The notes under the pieces are model-generated. The model saw only the letters and a list, made by a program, of their open reading frames with translations, did not search any database and was not told where the DNA came from. The translations under genes and the position numbers were made by a program. From an uncultured Bacilli bacterium (lineage in GTDB: Bacteria; Bacillota_I; Bacilli_A; RF39; UBA660): DNA of 64,000 nt. Positions 9,040-18,681 of the stretch are shown here, one piece after another. The stretch spans positions 310,001-374,000 of the forward strand of contig CAKPHH010000001.1 in assembly GCA_934157235.1 (NCBI GenBank), in the 5' to 3' direction. Positions within the stretch are counted from its first letter, which is position 1, and each line of letters starts with the position of its first letter.

Positions 9040-10839
9040 TTAATCAAGCGAACGTTTAAACAACTTTTCCAAATCATACTTTGTATATGTAATAATAGTT
9101 GGTCTACCATGAGGACAAGTAAACGGATTTTCACACTTACGCAAAGTATCAAGTAAAAATAATTGATCATCATAAGAAATATAATCATTAGCTTTAATAG
9201 ACATTCTACAAGCCATTGTTGCGGCCATTCTCCATACAAATAAATCAAAGTCAAAAGCCTCTTTCGTAATAATAATATCAACTACCTTACGAATACACTC
9301 TTCCGCAACTTCATCACTAATCCAGCTCGGATGACTTCTTACAATAATTGTATTGATACCAAACTCTTCCATCTTAAATCCATACTCTTCAAGCAATGAA
9401 AAATTTTCTCTAATAATTAAAAACTCATTAGCACTAAGTTCTATCTTAATTGGTATAAGTAAATCAACAATTACTAATTTTTCTTTTAAAGACTTTAAAA
9501 CCTTTTCATAATTAATACGTTCTGCTGCCGCATGTTGATCAATTATATACATACCATCTTCATTTTCCGCAATTATATAAGTAGAATATACAATACCCTT
9601 AGGTTCCATCTTCTTTATTCTGTATTCTTCTTTAGCTAAAGCCTCTTCCTCTTCACCAGCAGTATCTTCTTCCATACTTTTCTTATAATTTTCTTCTGCC
9701 TCAGCAATTTCAAAATCTAATTTTATTTCTTCATAACTAGTTTTATCTTTAAACACATCTTTATAATCATTATCAATATTTTCTTTTTCTTCTCTTATTT
9801 GATCTCTTACCTCCGAAACAGAAGAAGCATCTCTAACAGCTGCTGTCGGAATTAATGTCAACTGTTTTAACTTCTTACTAATAAGATCAACAACTAACTC
9901 TTTTAACGTATCCATTTTCGAAAACTTAATATCCATTTTCGTTGGATGTATATTAATATCTATAAGTATTGGATCAACATCAATATTTAAAACAATTATT
10001 GGAAACTTATCTTTAGGAATATACGTATGATAAGCATCCGTAATAATCTTATTAAGTTCATTATTTCTAATAACTCTTCCATTAACTAATGTCGTAATAC
10101 CATTTCTATTACTCTTAGTAACCTCTGGATATGATATATAACCAGATACATAATAATCATCATTTTCACCTGATATATTAATCATCTTCTTAGTAATATC
10201 AGCTCCATATATTTGATAAATTACTTTAAGTAACTCCCCAGACCCATCTGTTCTAAGTAAAACTTTATCATTATTGATAAGACAAAATTTAATATCAGGG
10301 TACGATAAAGCCATTTTGTCAACATATTCGACGATATTCGCAAGTTCTATATATAAATTTTTTAAATACTTTAAACGTACTGGCGTATTATAAAATAAAT
10401 CTGAAACTGTAATCGTAGTTCCTTCCTGTAAGTCACAAGAAGAAACTTGCATATTCTCTCCACCTTCTAAAGTAACAAGTGTTCCCTTCGTACCATCAGA
10501 AGTTTTTAATTTAACATTAGAAACAGACGCAATCGAAGGAAGAGCTTCGCCTCTAAAACCTAAAGACTCAATATAAAATAAATCATCAAGATTTTTTAAC
10601 TTAGAAGTTGCATGTCTAGAAAAAGCCATCATCGCATCATCTTTATCCATACCAACACCATTATCACTTACTTCAATCTCTTTAACACCAGAATCAATAA
10701 GTTTAATTGTTATTTCACTACTTTTCGCATCAATCGAGTTTTCAACTAATTCCTTAACAACATTCATTGTCTTTTCAACAACTTCTCCAGCCGCTATCTT
10801 ATTAGCTAAAACCTCATCCATTACTTTTATCTTTGACAT
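9040..10839 (-). CDS. mutL: DNA mismatch repair protein MutL
   Basis: The N-terminal GHKL ATPase is intact: ENSIDA, DNGVGM and GFRGEALPSI. The C-terminal half contains DQHAAAERINYE, the DQHA(x)2E(x)4E metal motif of the latent endonuclease, and CPHGRPTI near the end. So this is an endonuclease-type MutL, as in Firmicutes without MutH. The start at 10839 (MSKIKVMDEVLANKIAAGEVV) matches the family N-terminus and follows GGTGGTAG; the longer frame adds 14 atypical residues. The linker (residues about 340-420) is long and acidic. mutS is not in the window. Confidence 0.96.
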   Translation of the reverse strand: MSKIKVMDEVLANKIAAGEVVEKTMNVVKELVENSIDAKSSEITIKLIDSGVKEIEVSDNGVGMDKDDAMMAFSRHATSKLKNLDDLFYIESLGFRGEALPSIASVSNVKLKTSDGTKGTLVTLEGGENMQVSSCDLQEGTTITVSDLFYNTPVRLKYLKNLYIELANIVEYVDKMALSYPDIKFCLINNDKVLLRTDGSGELLKVIYQIYGADITKKMINISGENDDYYVSGYISYPEVTKSNRNGITTLVNGRVIRNNELNKIITDAYHTYIPKDKFPIIVLNIDVDPILIDINIHPTKMDIKFSKMDTLKELVVDLISKKLKQLTLIPTAAVRDASSVSEVRDQIREEKENIDNDYKDVFKDKTSYEEIKLDFEIAEAEENYKKSMEEDTAGEEEEALAKEEYRIKKMEPKGIVYSTYIIAENEDGMYIIDQHAAAERINYEKVLKSLKEKLVIVDLLIPIKIELSANEFLIIRENFSLLEEYGFKMEEFGINTIIVRSHPSWISDEVAEECIRKVVDIIITKEAFDFDLFVWRMAATMACRMSIKANDYISYDDQLFLLDTLRKCENPFTCPHGRPTIITYTKYDLEKLFKRSLD

Positions 10840-10927
10840 ACTACCACCATACCTTAAAAAATTAAGAGTAAAATTATCCAAACTAACTTTTCTAATTCTA
10901 CTCTTACTATTACACTATTTATAACTA

Positions 10928-11695
10928 TTATTTTTTCTCTTTGAAAGGTTCAAAATTATTATTATATAAATCTTCGATAGTAATTATACCATCATTAAGA
11001 GCTGTCTTTATATTATATTCTGTACCATCAACCACAACGAATATATAAGGACTTAAAACGCATGCAAAATAGTATTTATACTCACTATCTTCATAGAAAT
11101 ATTCAATCTCTTCGTTGCAAGTGCCATCACTTCGATCAATAATTTCTATTTTCTTAACATTATCATTTTCAATGTTATCATCGCTTGTATTATTATCATC
11201 AGTCATATCGCTATCATCACTCGTAGTGTTATCATCTTTATCATCAAAATTAGGTATTTCATCTCCATATGCTTCTCGGTCAAGAATCTCTCCATCAGCA
11301 TCAAATTTAACACCCTTATTCTTATATTGACTGCATTCTAATAAAACAATATATTCATATTTATTATTTTCTGGATTAGAAATATTAACATAAGATTTAC
11401 AAGTTTTCTTTCTATCTGCGGGATCTTTTAAGCTTGCCAAGTATTTAGCTTCAACCAACTTACTAGCATCTAAATCAATACTAAACACCACTTTATCATT
11501 AAATGGTTTTTCCTTATCCACTAGTTTTTTAGCAGCCATAAATATTTCTTTTTCCATAGTATCATAAGCCTTTTCTCTTCTAGCATTTGTATATACCACC
11601 AATGCATACAGAAGAGCAGCAAGTACAATCACTACCACAATCGCAACTAATACCCCTTTTCTCTTTCTTACTAATACATTATTAACACCATTCAT
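10928..11695 (-). CDS. Pilin-like membrane protein without a prepilin cleavage site
   Basis: The 255-residue protein has a basic N-terminus, one hydrophobic helix (residues about 14-37) and an outer domain. The segment after the helix (EKAYDTMEKEIFMAAKKL, later KYLASLKDPADRKKTCKSYVNI and YEYIVLLEC) follows the same plan as the first 130 residues of the giant prepilins at 48-57 kb (KAQESEIVMAAKSY, KKYIGDVVDR, KKCDPTKSYVQVYR, YVVNLVC). The Gly before the helix is there (KRKG), but the +5 Glu needed for type IV pilin handling is Ile. A low-complexity Asp/Asn/Ser spacer (residues about 150-185) leads to a second Cys-containing part. It lies between mutL and uvrC with no functional link to repair. 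Confidence 0.55.
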   Translation of the reverse strand: MNGVNNVLVRKRKGVLVAIVVVIVLAALLYALVVYTNARREKAYDTMEKEIFMAAKKLVDKEKPFNDKVVFSIDLDASKLVEAKYLASLKDPADRKKTCKSYVNISNPENNKYEYIVLLECSQYKNKGVKFDADGEILDREAYGDEIPNFDDKDDNTTSDDSDMTDDNNTSDDNIENDNVKKIEIIDRSDGTCNEEIEYFYEDSEYKYYFACVLSPYIFVVVDGTEYNIKTALNDGIITIEDLYNNNFEPFKEKK

Positions 11696-11723
11696 ATCTA
11701 CACCAACCTTCAACAATATAATA

Positions 11724-13487
11724 CTATATTTCTTTCAAATAATCAAATAATAATGCCGCAACATCCGCCGAAACTACTTCACTAAGTTCCTCAAGTGAAG
11801 CTTCCTTCATTTTCTTTAAAGAACCAAACCTCTTCAATAATTCTTTCTTTCTAACTTCCCCAATTCCAGGTACCATATCAAGAAGAGAAGACAATGCACC
11901 TTTAGCTTTAATATTTCTATGATATGTAATTGCAAATCTATGTACTTCTTCTTGTATTTTACTAAAGAATAAGAATAAATTACTATCACTCTTTACATTT
12001 AAAACTCTGCCCTCTTCATCAATAATTGAGCTAGTCTTATGCTTATCATTTTTAACAAGACCAATAACTCTAATATTAAGTCCTAAACTTCTAATAATAT
12101 CTACCGTTATCTTAACTTGATTAAATCCTCCATCCATAACAATAACATCAGGTGGAGTAAGATTCTCCATTAGCACCTTATAATATCTTCTATAAATAAC
12201 TTCCTTCATAGCCCCAAGATCATCTTTTACCTCACTAGAAATCTTATATTTTCGGTACTCGTCCTTTAATGGTAAGAAATCTTCATAAACAACCATACCT
12301 CCAACATAAAAAGTTCCAAATAAATGACTATTATCAAAAGCTTCCATTCGAGAAACTTTATCAGTTCCTAAAAGTTTCTTCAACTCCTCAATTGCTGCTA
12401 ATCTTAAATCATCATTTTTCTTTAACATTTCTTCTTCCGCTTCAAGTACATCTTTAGCATTATCCTTTGCTAAATCAAGAAGCTTCTTCAATTTACCCTT
12501 TTTAGGAGAAGTAACTTTTACTTTTAAATATTCTTCCAATAACTTACCATCAATATCCTCTGGTACTAACAGTTCATGTGGTAAAACAGTATGTTTCTCA
12601 TAAAACTTAATAATATATTCAACCACTTGTTCATAAATATCTAAATCACTACTAATTATATCCTTATTTCTACCAACTAATAAGCCATTTCTAATAAAGA
12701 ACACTTGAATAGATAAATAATTCTTATCTACATAATAATTAACTAAATCAAAATTATAATTATTATTTAAATCAATCTTCTGTCTACGTAAAGTAATATC
12801 AATATCTTCTAACATAGTCTTTAATTCCAAGGCCTTTTCATAGTTCATTGCCTCACTAGCCTCTAACATTTCTTTATTAATCTTTTCTCTAATAAATCTA
12901 CTATCTCCCTTTAAAAAGGCTACAATTTCCTTAGACATTTCACCAATCGTTTTAGGATCAACTTCCTTAACGCAATATCCTAAACATTCATGTATATGAT
13001 AATAAAGACATAACTCTTTCTTTAAATGTTCACACTTTCTAAGCGGATAAAGTCTATTCAACATATTAACTGTCTTTCTAGCTGCCGTTACATTAGGATA
13101 AGGACCATATAAATAATTTAAATTTCTTCGTCTTTTTACATTTCTAACTACTCTAAGTCTCGGATACTTTTCTTTAGTAAGTTCAATATATGGATAAGTC
13201 TTATCATCCGTAAGCATAATATTATACTTAGGATCATATTTCTTTATCAATGTAATTTCAAGTATCAATGACTCTAACTCTGAAGATGTCACAATATACT
13301 CAAAATCATCTATATCTTCAACCAACATCTTAGTCTTACCAGTTACAGTTCCTGTAAAATAACTCTTAAGTCGATTTTTTAAATTTTTAGCTTTTCCTAC
13401 ATATATAATAACTCCATCTTTATTTTTCATCTGGTAACTTCCAGGCTTAGTAGGTACTAAAGCTAATTTTTCTCTAAAGTCTTTCAT
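11724..13487 (-). CDS. uvrC: Excinuclease ABC subunit C
   Basis: UvrC makes both incisions in nucleotide excision repair. The N-terminal GIY-YIG domain reads PGSYQMKNKDGVIIYVGKAK and NRLKSYF. A UVR segment is near residues 200-235. The RNase H-like domain shows EAFDNSHLFGTFYVGGMVV and VIVMDGGFNQV, and a C-terminal helix-hairpin-helix reads MVPGIGEVRKKELLKRFGS. The ATG at 13487 (MKDFREKLAL) is preferred, with GGTG upstream. At 587 residues it has the usual length. uvrA and uvrB are not in the window. It is followed 28 nt later by the pilin-like gene. Confidence 0.96.
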   Translation of the reverse strand: MKDFREKLALVPTKPGSYQMKNKDGVIIYVGKAKNLKNRLKSYFTGTVTGKTKMLVEDIDDFEYIVTSSELESLILEITLIKKYDPKYNIMLTDDKTYPYIELTKEKYPRLRVVRNVKRRRNLNYLYGPYPNVTAARKTVNMLNRLYPLRKCEHLKKELCLYYHIHECLGYCVKEVDPKTIGEMSKEIVAFLKGDSRFIREKINKEMLEASEAMNYEKALELKTMLEDIDITLRRQKIDLNNNYNFDLVNYYVDKNYLSIQVFFIRNGLLVGRNKDIISSDLDIYEQVVEYIIKFYEKHTVLPHELLVPEDIDGKLLEEYLKVKVTSPKKGKLKKLLDLAKDNAKDVLEAEEEMLKKNDDLRLAAIEELKKLLGTDKVSRMEAFDNSHLFGTFYVGGMVVYEDFLPLKDEYRKYKISSEVKDDLGAMKEVIYRRYYKVLMENLTPPDVIVMDGGFNQVKITVDIIRSLGLNIRVIGLVKNDKHKTSSIIDEEGRVLNVKSDSNLFLFFSKIQEEVHRFAITYHRNIKAKGALSSLLDMVPGIGEVRKKELLKRFGSLKKMKEASLEELSEVVSADVAALLFDYLKEI

Positions 13488-13518
13488 AATAAACACCAAC
13501 TAAATTATAAAATAAATC

Positions 13519-13548
13519 TAAAAAAAAGAAAAGTATTATCTATACTTC
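13519..13548 (-). terminator. Intrinsic terminator after yneF
   Basis: On the minus strand AAGTAT-AGATA-ATACTT is followed by TTCTTTTTTTT. The stem is short (6 bp) and overlaps the last codons of yneF. Confidence 0.55.
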
Positions 13549-13745
13549 TCCATAGCTTTCATCATTTGATTGATTTGTTTTTGATTAGGCTTTCTACCCA
13601 TCTGCATCATTAAAGCTTTAATCATATCCTCATTAATAGGAGGATTTTTCTTTAAATATTTTTCCATTACTTTACGTGCTACAAAAAAACCTATAACAGC
13701 ACCAATAATTAGTCCAACAAGAACCATTAATATATCATGTAACAT
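13536..13745 (-). CDS. yneF: YneF family (UPF0154) membrane protein
   Basis: This 69-residue protein has one membrane helix ([20 protein letters not shown]) followed by the family signature [19 protein letters not shown] and [18 protein letters not shown]. The function of YneF is not established; it is conserved through Firmicutes. The ATG at 13745 is used because AAGGAG stands 9 nt before it, while the ORF's first ATG overlaps that site. A hairpin with a T run on the minus strand follows and separates it from uvrC. Confidence 0.93.
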   Translation of the reverse strand: MLHDILMVLVGLIIGAVIGFFVARKVMEKYLKKNPPINEDMIKALMMQMGRKPNQKQINQMMKAMEKYR

Positions 13746-13816
13746 ACATTTCATCTCCTTAACACATAATTATTGTATCATTATAATTAAATGATATCAA
13801 GCAGAAGTTGATACCT

Positions 13817-14764
13817 TTAAGCATCTAACATATAGTCTTTAACTTTACTATAACATTTAGGTTTTTCTGCAACTATAGCTTCATAATATTTTCTATTTCT
13901 CTCTTTAAATCTATTAATAATATCTTGATTTCGCTGACAGGCCTCAATACCATAATGCATAAATGCTAAATGTCTCACAAGAGACAAAGGCTTTCTCTCA
14001 CATTTTTCTAATTCTGGTAAAGTCTCTCTGCAAATATTAAGCGATCTTTCTTTTTCTTCATAAGTCTCCCATGGTGAAGATCTGAAAATATTAATTCTAA
14101 AATCTAAAGCTTTTCTTTCCGGCATTTCTCTCTCGGTATTTATTCTTGTGATTTTAAATCTCGTTGGATCATATAATGTCAGTTTCCCCTTCGAAAGTGA
14201 AATAACTTCAGCATGATTTGGAAAAAACACTTTTTCTTCTTCCTCATCCCCATATACTTCCGCTAATTCTGTATTTAGATTTCTAGAAATCTTATTTTTA
14301 AAACAAGCCGGTGGATGTTTAATAACTCTATCCGTTACCCAAACTCTTGTACACACCAATAAATTACGACATTTTTTATCATCTGATTTTTTTATCTCAT
14401 TTAAAACATCTAAGAAATGTGCCGCAATATTTCGACAAACACCATATCCTGATGTCACTGATAATCCAAGTTCATAAAAAACTTCAGAGCTATCAAGAGC
14501 AAAAAGAAATTTGTCATTATAAGAAAAACAACCATTAGCAAACAAATATTTAAATATTGCTAAATAAGCCTCATCGCATTGTACTTTACCGGCAATTCTC
14601 TTTATTAAATTTGCTTCTCTTTTAATACATTCCTGATAAAGTGGATAAATATCACCACATTTTTTATAAACTTCAATAGCTTCAACAGATTTTCTAGCTT
14701 GAGCTAAATAATCTCTATGTCTTTCATCACTATCGTATCTAGCAATTTCCTCTAAATATCCCAT
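13817..14764 (-). CDS. Probable transglutaminase-fold cysteine enzyme, cytoplasmic
   Basis: The family is not certain, but a Cys-His-Asp triad of the transglutaminase/papain type can be read: Cys in TSGYGVCRNIAAHFLDVL (about residue 120), His in FPNHAEVISLSKGKL (about residue 195) and Asp in LTLYDPTRF. This matches the GxGxCxxxA, NHAW and LYDPT spacing of arylamine/transglutaminase-like domains. The 315-residue protein has no signal peptide, unlike the one at 6376. The C-terminal third is rich in Arg and Glu. It is transcribed alone, with 47-nt and 71-nt gaps to its neighbours. Role unknown. Confidence 0.5.
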   Translation of the reverse strand: MGYLEEIARYDSDERHRDYLAQARKSVEAIEVYKKCGDIYPLYQECIKREANLIKRIAGKVQCDEAYLAIFKYLFANGCFSYNDKFLFALDSSEVFYELGLSVTSGYGVCRNIAAHFLDVLNEIKKSDDKKCRNLLVCTRVWVTDRVIKHPPACFKNKISRNLNTELAEVYGDEEEEKVFFPNHAEVISLSKGKLTLYDPTRFKITRINTEREMPERKALDFRINIFRSSPWETYEEKERSLNICRETLPELEKCERKPLSLVRHLAFMHYGIEACQRNQDIINRFKERNRKYYEAIVAEKPKCYSKVKDYMLDA

Positions 14765-14812
14765 AACCTATTCCCCCAATAAGTAGACATATTATACCAC
14801 AAAATTTACATT

Positions 14813-15265
14813 TTAGCAACCATATGCACTTGAAAAGCCCAATACATTAGCGTCTACATTACTTAAAAAATAATAGTTCTGATTTTTAAATTCACAAACA
14901 AAGAAATTATTAGAATACTTTTTAAGTAATTCAAAAAATGAAGAATTAAGCTGTTCTGTCTCTAATTTAATATAACTCTTTCTAATCGTAAGTCTACTTA
15001 CCTCATCTTTATATAAATTATTAATATAATGCGTATTACCTCTTTTCGAATAAGGAATATCCTTATGACACTTTAAAAATATATCTCGATCAATCATATT
15101 TTTATCAATCACATTCGTTAATTGTCTAAAAAGTGTATACGCATAATTAACCTCTTCTTTATCTAAATAATATATCTGTCTTAGAATATTATATAAAACT
15201 CGGTAATTATTCTGATATAAACTAATAAACTGTTCTTTTACATCAAAAATAAAATAGACTTTCAT
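14813..15265 (-). CDS. Hypothetical protein, 150 aa
   Basis: I do not recognise this protein. It is small, cytoplasmic and rich in Tyr and Asn, with a helical N-terminal half (QFISLYQNNYRVLYNILRQI) and a C-terminal half of short strands. The start ATG at 15265 follows GGTGATATT. It lies between the transglutaminase-fold gene and tkt in the same orientation. The 51-nt gap after tkt contains no convincing terminator, so read-through from tkt is possible. Confidence 0.55.
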   Translation of the reverse strand: MKVYFIFDVKEQFISLYQNNYRVLYNILRQIYYLDKEEVNYAYTLFRQLTNVIDKNMIDRDIFLKCHKDIPYSKRGNTHYINNLYKDEVSRLTIRKSYIKLETEQLNSSFFELLKKYSNNFFVCEFKNQNYYFLSNVDANVLGFSSAYGC

Positions 15266-15316
15266 AATATCACCAATTACATCTTAGCAAATATAAAAGT
15301 CTATTTTCGTCGAATT

Positions 15317-17314
15317 TTATTTTAATAAATTTTCTATTTTTTCTTCTAAGCTTTCTACATCAAAGCCATATTTTTTATAAACATCATCTTTTTTACCAGA
15401 CGTTCCAAATTGATCAAGTGTTATTAAGTACTTTTCATTAAATATTAACCTATTCCATGAGAATGATGATCCAGCTTCTACAACTATTTTTCTAATTTCA
15501 ACCGGTAACACTTCATCAATATATTCTGGTGTTTCCTTTAAGAATCTATTTAAATTAGGCATTGATACTACTCGGATACTAATACCTTTTACCTTCAACC
15601 TTTTAGCGGCTTCTATTACTTGATGAACTTCTTCACCTGTTGCGATAACAATACCATCAGCTTTTCTCTCTGAATCAAATACCACATAGCCTCCACGGCT
15701 GACAGAAGCAGCATTAGTAGTTTCAAGTATTGGTAATTTATTACGTGATAAAGTAATAACTGCAGGTCCTTCACTCGCATCAGCAATAGCTTTATAAGAA
15801 CCAATTACTTCATTAGCATCAGCCGGTCTAAATACTTCTAAATTAGGAATACTACGTAATCCAATTAATTGTTCAACCGGTTGATGTGTAGGACCATCTT
15901 CTCCAACACTAATTGAATCATGTGAGAAAATATAAATTATTGGTAACTTCATCATACAAGCCATTCTAATAGAAGGCCTCATATAATCGCTAAAAGCTAG
16001 GAAAGTGGAACCATATGGTCTAAATCCACATAAAGCTAAGCCATTAAGTATTGCCCCCATTGCTCCTTCTCTAACTCCAAAATATATATTTTTTCCTAAA
16101 TAATTATCAAAAGAGAAATCTCCACCTTCTTTAATATAAGTCTTATTAGCACCAAATAAATCTGCACTACCACCTATTATAAAAGGTGAATTTAAAACAA
16201 ATGAGTTAAGTAATTTAGAAGAAGTATCACGAGGAGATTCTAATAAATCACTAGGTGCATCGTATATAAATTCCTTAATTGGAATGGCCTTATTATCTCC
16301 CATAAAATATTGAAGTTCTTCTCTTTCCTTTTCTCCTAAACTCTCTAAATTTTTATTGAACTCATCAACTAAACCAGCACATCTTTTTTCAATAAGATAT
16401 CTAAAGTCATCACATAAAGTCTGTGACACTGTAAATGGAATATCTCTTACACCCAATTTTTCTTTTATTGAAGTAACTTCTTCCTTACTTAAAGGTGTTC
16501 CATGTACTAAATTAGTTCCTTCTAAACTAGAATGTTTGCCAATAACTGTTTTAACTTCAATAAGAGTTGGTTTATCACTACTATTTTTAGCTTGTTCAAT
16601 AGCTTTAGATATTGCTTCGTAACTTTCACCATCATTAACCGTAATAACATTCCATCCTAACGCTACAAAACGCATTGAAACATTATCATTAAAAGTTAAA
16701 GAAGTACTTCCATCTAAACAAATATCATTAGAGTCATATAAAACGATCAGTTTATTAAGTTTCAAAGTACCAGCCAAAGAAGCAGCTTCATAACTAATAC
16801 CTTCCATTAAATCGCCATCACTAGCTAAAACATAAGTATAATAATCAATAAGTTCTTTCTTACCAGTATTATATCTTGCTCTTAAATTAGCTTCCGCCAT
16901 CGCCATACCAACCGCATTAGCAAACCCTTGCCCTAACATTCCAGTCGAAGCATCAACTCCCGGTGTCACTCCATATTCAGGATGTCCTGGTGTAATAGAA
17001 TCAATTTGTCTAAATGCCTTTAAATCATCAAGACTAATAGGATATCCAGCTAAATATAAAGTTGCATAAAGTAGTGCCGACCCATGTCCACAAGACATTA
17101 CAAAACGATCTCTATTAAAATAATTTGGATTGCTAGGATCAATTCTTAAATGATTAGCATACAAAGTATATAGTATTGGTGCTGCTCCAAGCACTATTCC
17201 AGGATGACCCGAATTAGCCTCACTAATCATATCAATACCTAAACATCTAAGTTGATCAATAATCTTCCCCTGATTAATTTCACTCTCATCTTTTCTTGGT
17301 GTTGTCAAAAACAT
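15317..17314 (-). CDS. tkt: Transketolase
   Basis: Transketolase moves two-carbon units between sugar phosphates in the pentose phosphate pathway with thiamine diphosphate. The product has GHPGIVLGAAPILYTL, the ThDP/Mg site SDGDLMEGISYEAASLAG with DSNDI, and the pyrimidine domain SHDSISVGEDGPTHQPVEQL. It is about 665 residues, full length. The start is uncertain: GGAG stands only 2 nt before the ATG at 17314 but 8 nt before a TTG at 17305, which gives MTTPRKDE and may be the real start. The gene appears single, with unknown genes on both sides. Confidence 0.96.
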   Translation of the reverse strand: MFLTTPRKDESEINQGKIIDQLRCLGIDMISEANSGHPGIVLGAAPILYTLYANHLRIDPSNPNYFNRDRFVMSCGHGSALLYATLYLAGYPISLDDLKAFRQIDSITPGHPEYGVTPGVDASTGMLGQGFANAVGMAMAEANLRARYNTGKKELIDYYTYVLASDGDLMEGISYEAASLAGTLKLNKLIVLYDSNDICLDGSTSLTFNDNVSMRFVALGWNVITVNDGESYEAISKAIEQAKNSSDKPTLIEVKTVIGKHSSLEGTNLVHGTPLSKEEVTSIKEKLGVRDIPFTVSQTLCDDFRYLIEKRCAGLVDEFNKNLESLGEKEREELQYFMGDNKAIPIKEFIYDAPSDLLESPRDTSSKLLNSFVLNSPFIIGGSADLFGANKTYIKEGGDFSFDNYLGKNIYFGVREGAMGAILNGLALCGFRPYGSTFLAFSDYMRPSIRMACMMKLPIIYIFSHDSISVGEDGPTHQPVEQLIGLRSIPNLEVFRPADANEVIGSYKAIADASEGPAVITLSRNKLPILETTNAASVSRGGYVVFDSERKADGIVIATGEEVHQVIEAAKRLKVKGISIRVVSMPNLNRFLKETPEYIDEVLPVEIRKIVVEAGSSFSWNRLIFNEKYLITLDQFGTSGKKDDVYKKYGFDVESLEEKIENLLK

Positions 17315-17363
17315 CACTCCATTCAAAAAGTATTATACCATGACAATTAAAATATGTAAAATT

Positions 17364-18167
17364 TTAAGTTACATACCTACTCTTATCAAACATCTGCCAA
17401 GGCAGAAACCTTTTTCCTTCTGTATGTCCACTCATAGCAAATTCTATAAGTCCAATTGAAGCTAATTCATCTTCCATATATTCAAGACGTTTAAGTAAAT
17501 TTTTAATAATATCAGTCCATATAAAATCAGGTATTTCTCTATAAACCTCCGGAACATTTTCTAAAGCAAACTTTTCATCTATTCCAACACTCCTAAGAAA
17601 ATCAATTCGCATTTTTCTACTTAAAACATATTCTTTATCACTAATCAAATAAGTTCTATAACTTTTAAAATTACCTATATTACACTTTCTAATATCAAAC
17701 CAAGGAATATAATATCTCTCATGACAATCAATTCCCTTAGATACTTCCCGACCATCAAAACCTTTACCAACCGCATCAATATAAACACCTTTACCGACAC
17801 TAACGCCAACACTTATACCGGCATATCTTTCATATCTTTCACTTGGAGCATGTGTTAAATTAAATAAAACCAATACCCCATCATCATCAAGTTTCTTAAC
17901 TCTTTTAAAAATATCCAAAAGATCCCTATCAAGTTTTTGTGCTTCAACACTAACCATAGAAGACTTAGTAATTAAAGTATCATTTCTCTCACAAGTAAAA
18001 CTACTACAATAATCATAATTATTTAAAAAATCCTCAATACTCGTAACAACAACTAAATCTCTAACCGGACTCAAATCTGGAAAATACTTAAGTAAATTAA
18101 TCATATCCCTAGTCCTATGATATTGCATCATTTTTAATATGTCATCTTTATTATTATATTTTAACAT
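17364..18167 (-). CDS. Hypothetical protein, 267 aa
   Basis: I do not recognise this family. The protein is soluble, with a predicted mixed fold and recognisable blocks: DLVVVTSIEDFLNNY, VLVLFNLTHAPSERYERYAG, VSVGKGVYIDAVGKGFDG and IPWFDIRKC. The Gly-rich GISVGVSVGKGVYID part could be a nucleotide-contacting strand, but no standard motif is met. It follows the ASCH protein gene by 3 nt, so the two are surely one transcription unit and may share a substrate (a nucleic acid or modified nucleotide is suggested by ASCH proteins; inference). Confidence 0.55.
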   Translation of the reverse strand: MLKYNNKDDILKMMQYHRTRDMINLLKYFPDLSPVRDLVVVTSIEDFLNNYDYCSSFTCERNDTLITKSSMVSVEAQKLDRDLLDIFKRVKKLDDDGVLVLFNLTHAPSERYERYAGISVGVSVGKGVYIDAVGKGFDGREVSKGIDCHERYYIPWFDIRKCNIGNFKSYRTYLISDKEYVLSRKMRIDFLRSVGIDEKFALENVPEVYREIPDFIWTDIIKNLLKRLEYMEDELASIGLIEFAMSGHTEGKRFLPWQMFDKSRYVT

Positions 18168-18170
18168 TTT

Positions 18171-18563
18171 CTACTCCTTATAATCATATTCCCAAAAACT
18201 CAAAGCTCCTTTTACTGGAATTTCTTCTATCATTTTAACATTTTCTAATCTAAAACCATATCCATCAAAACTCTTATCCCTAGCTGCTTTACCATAAACC
18301 AACTCATTCTCTTTAAGCAACATTTCTCGAGTCTCTTCATCTATCTTTACACAATCAACCATATCACATATCGCAATAATACAACCAGATGGATACTCCA
18401 AATTATAATTCTTAAATTTTTCCATAGCTTTCTTATCAATCCCTTTACCAGCATGAATTAATAATTTGCCTCTGTAGTTACTTTTCCAAGTTCGAAATTC
18501 ATATTTTTTAATACCTGCTGCAATTAAAGAAGCATAAGGCTGTTTAATAGTAATAGTCTTCAT
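18171..18563 (-). CDS. ASCH domain protein
   Basis: The 130-residue protein begins MKTITIKQPYASLIAAGIKK, followed by YEFRTWKSNYRGKLLIHAGK and the strand GCIIAICDMVDCVKI. That is the ASCH (PUA-like) fold, in which a basic cleft binds RNA or modified nucleosides; relatives include N4-acetylcytidine amidohydrolase YqfB. The ATG at 18563 follows GGAGG by 6 nt. The last part (GFRLENVKMIEEIPVKGALSFWEYD) is typical too. It is the first gene of a two-gene operon with the unknown gene at 17364. Confidence 0.8.
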   Translation of the reverse strand: MKTITIKQPYASLIAAGIKKYEFRTWKSNYRGKLLIHAGKGIDKKAMEKFKNYNLEYPSGCIIAICDMVDCVKIDEETREMLLKENELVYGKAARDKSFDGYGFRLENVKMIEEIPVKGALSFWEYDYKE

Positions 18564-18630
18564 AATAACCTCCACTAATATAATAACATAATTTCTTTTC
18601 TACTAACTATTATATTTTTTCATGTAAAAG

Positions 18631-18659
18631 TTGTATTTATCAAAAAGAATTGCTATTAT
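18631..18659 (+). promoter_or_regulatory. Sigma-A type promoter of the 18682 gene
   Basis: TTGTAT, a 17-nt spacer and TATTAT, then AAAGGAGG before the ATG at 18682. The TTG that would open a longer reading frame is the -35 box itself, which argues for the shorter protein. Confidence 0.75.
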
Positions 18660-18681
18660 ATATAGAAAAAGGAGGACTAAT

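Noticed and set aside
9021..9281. 86-codon minus-strand frame inside mutL
   Set aside because: It overlaps the mutL 3' end in another frame; mutL is a well-conserved gene, and the frame has no ribosome binding site.
18631..18681. Longer N-terminus for the 18682 gene
   Set aside because: Its TTG start is the -35 hexamer of the promoter, and a strong GGAGG stands before the internal ATG at 18682.
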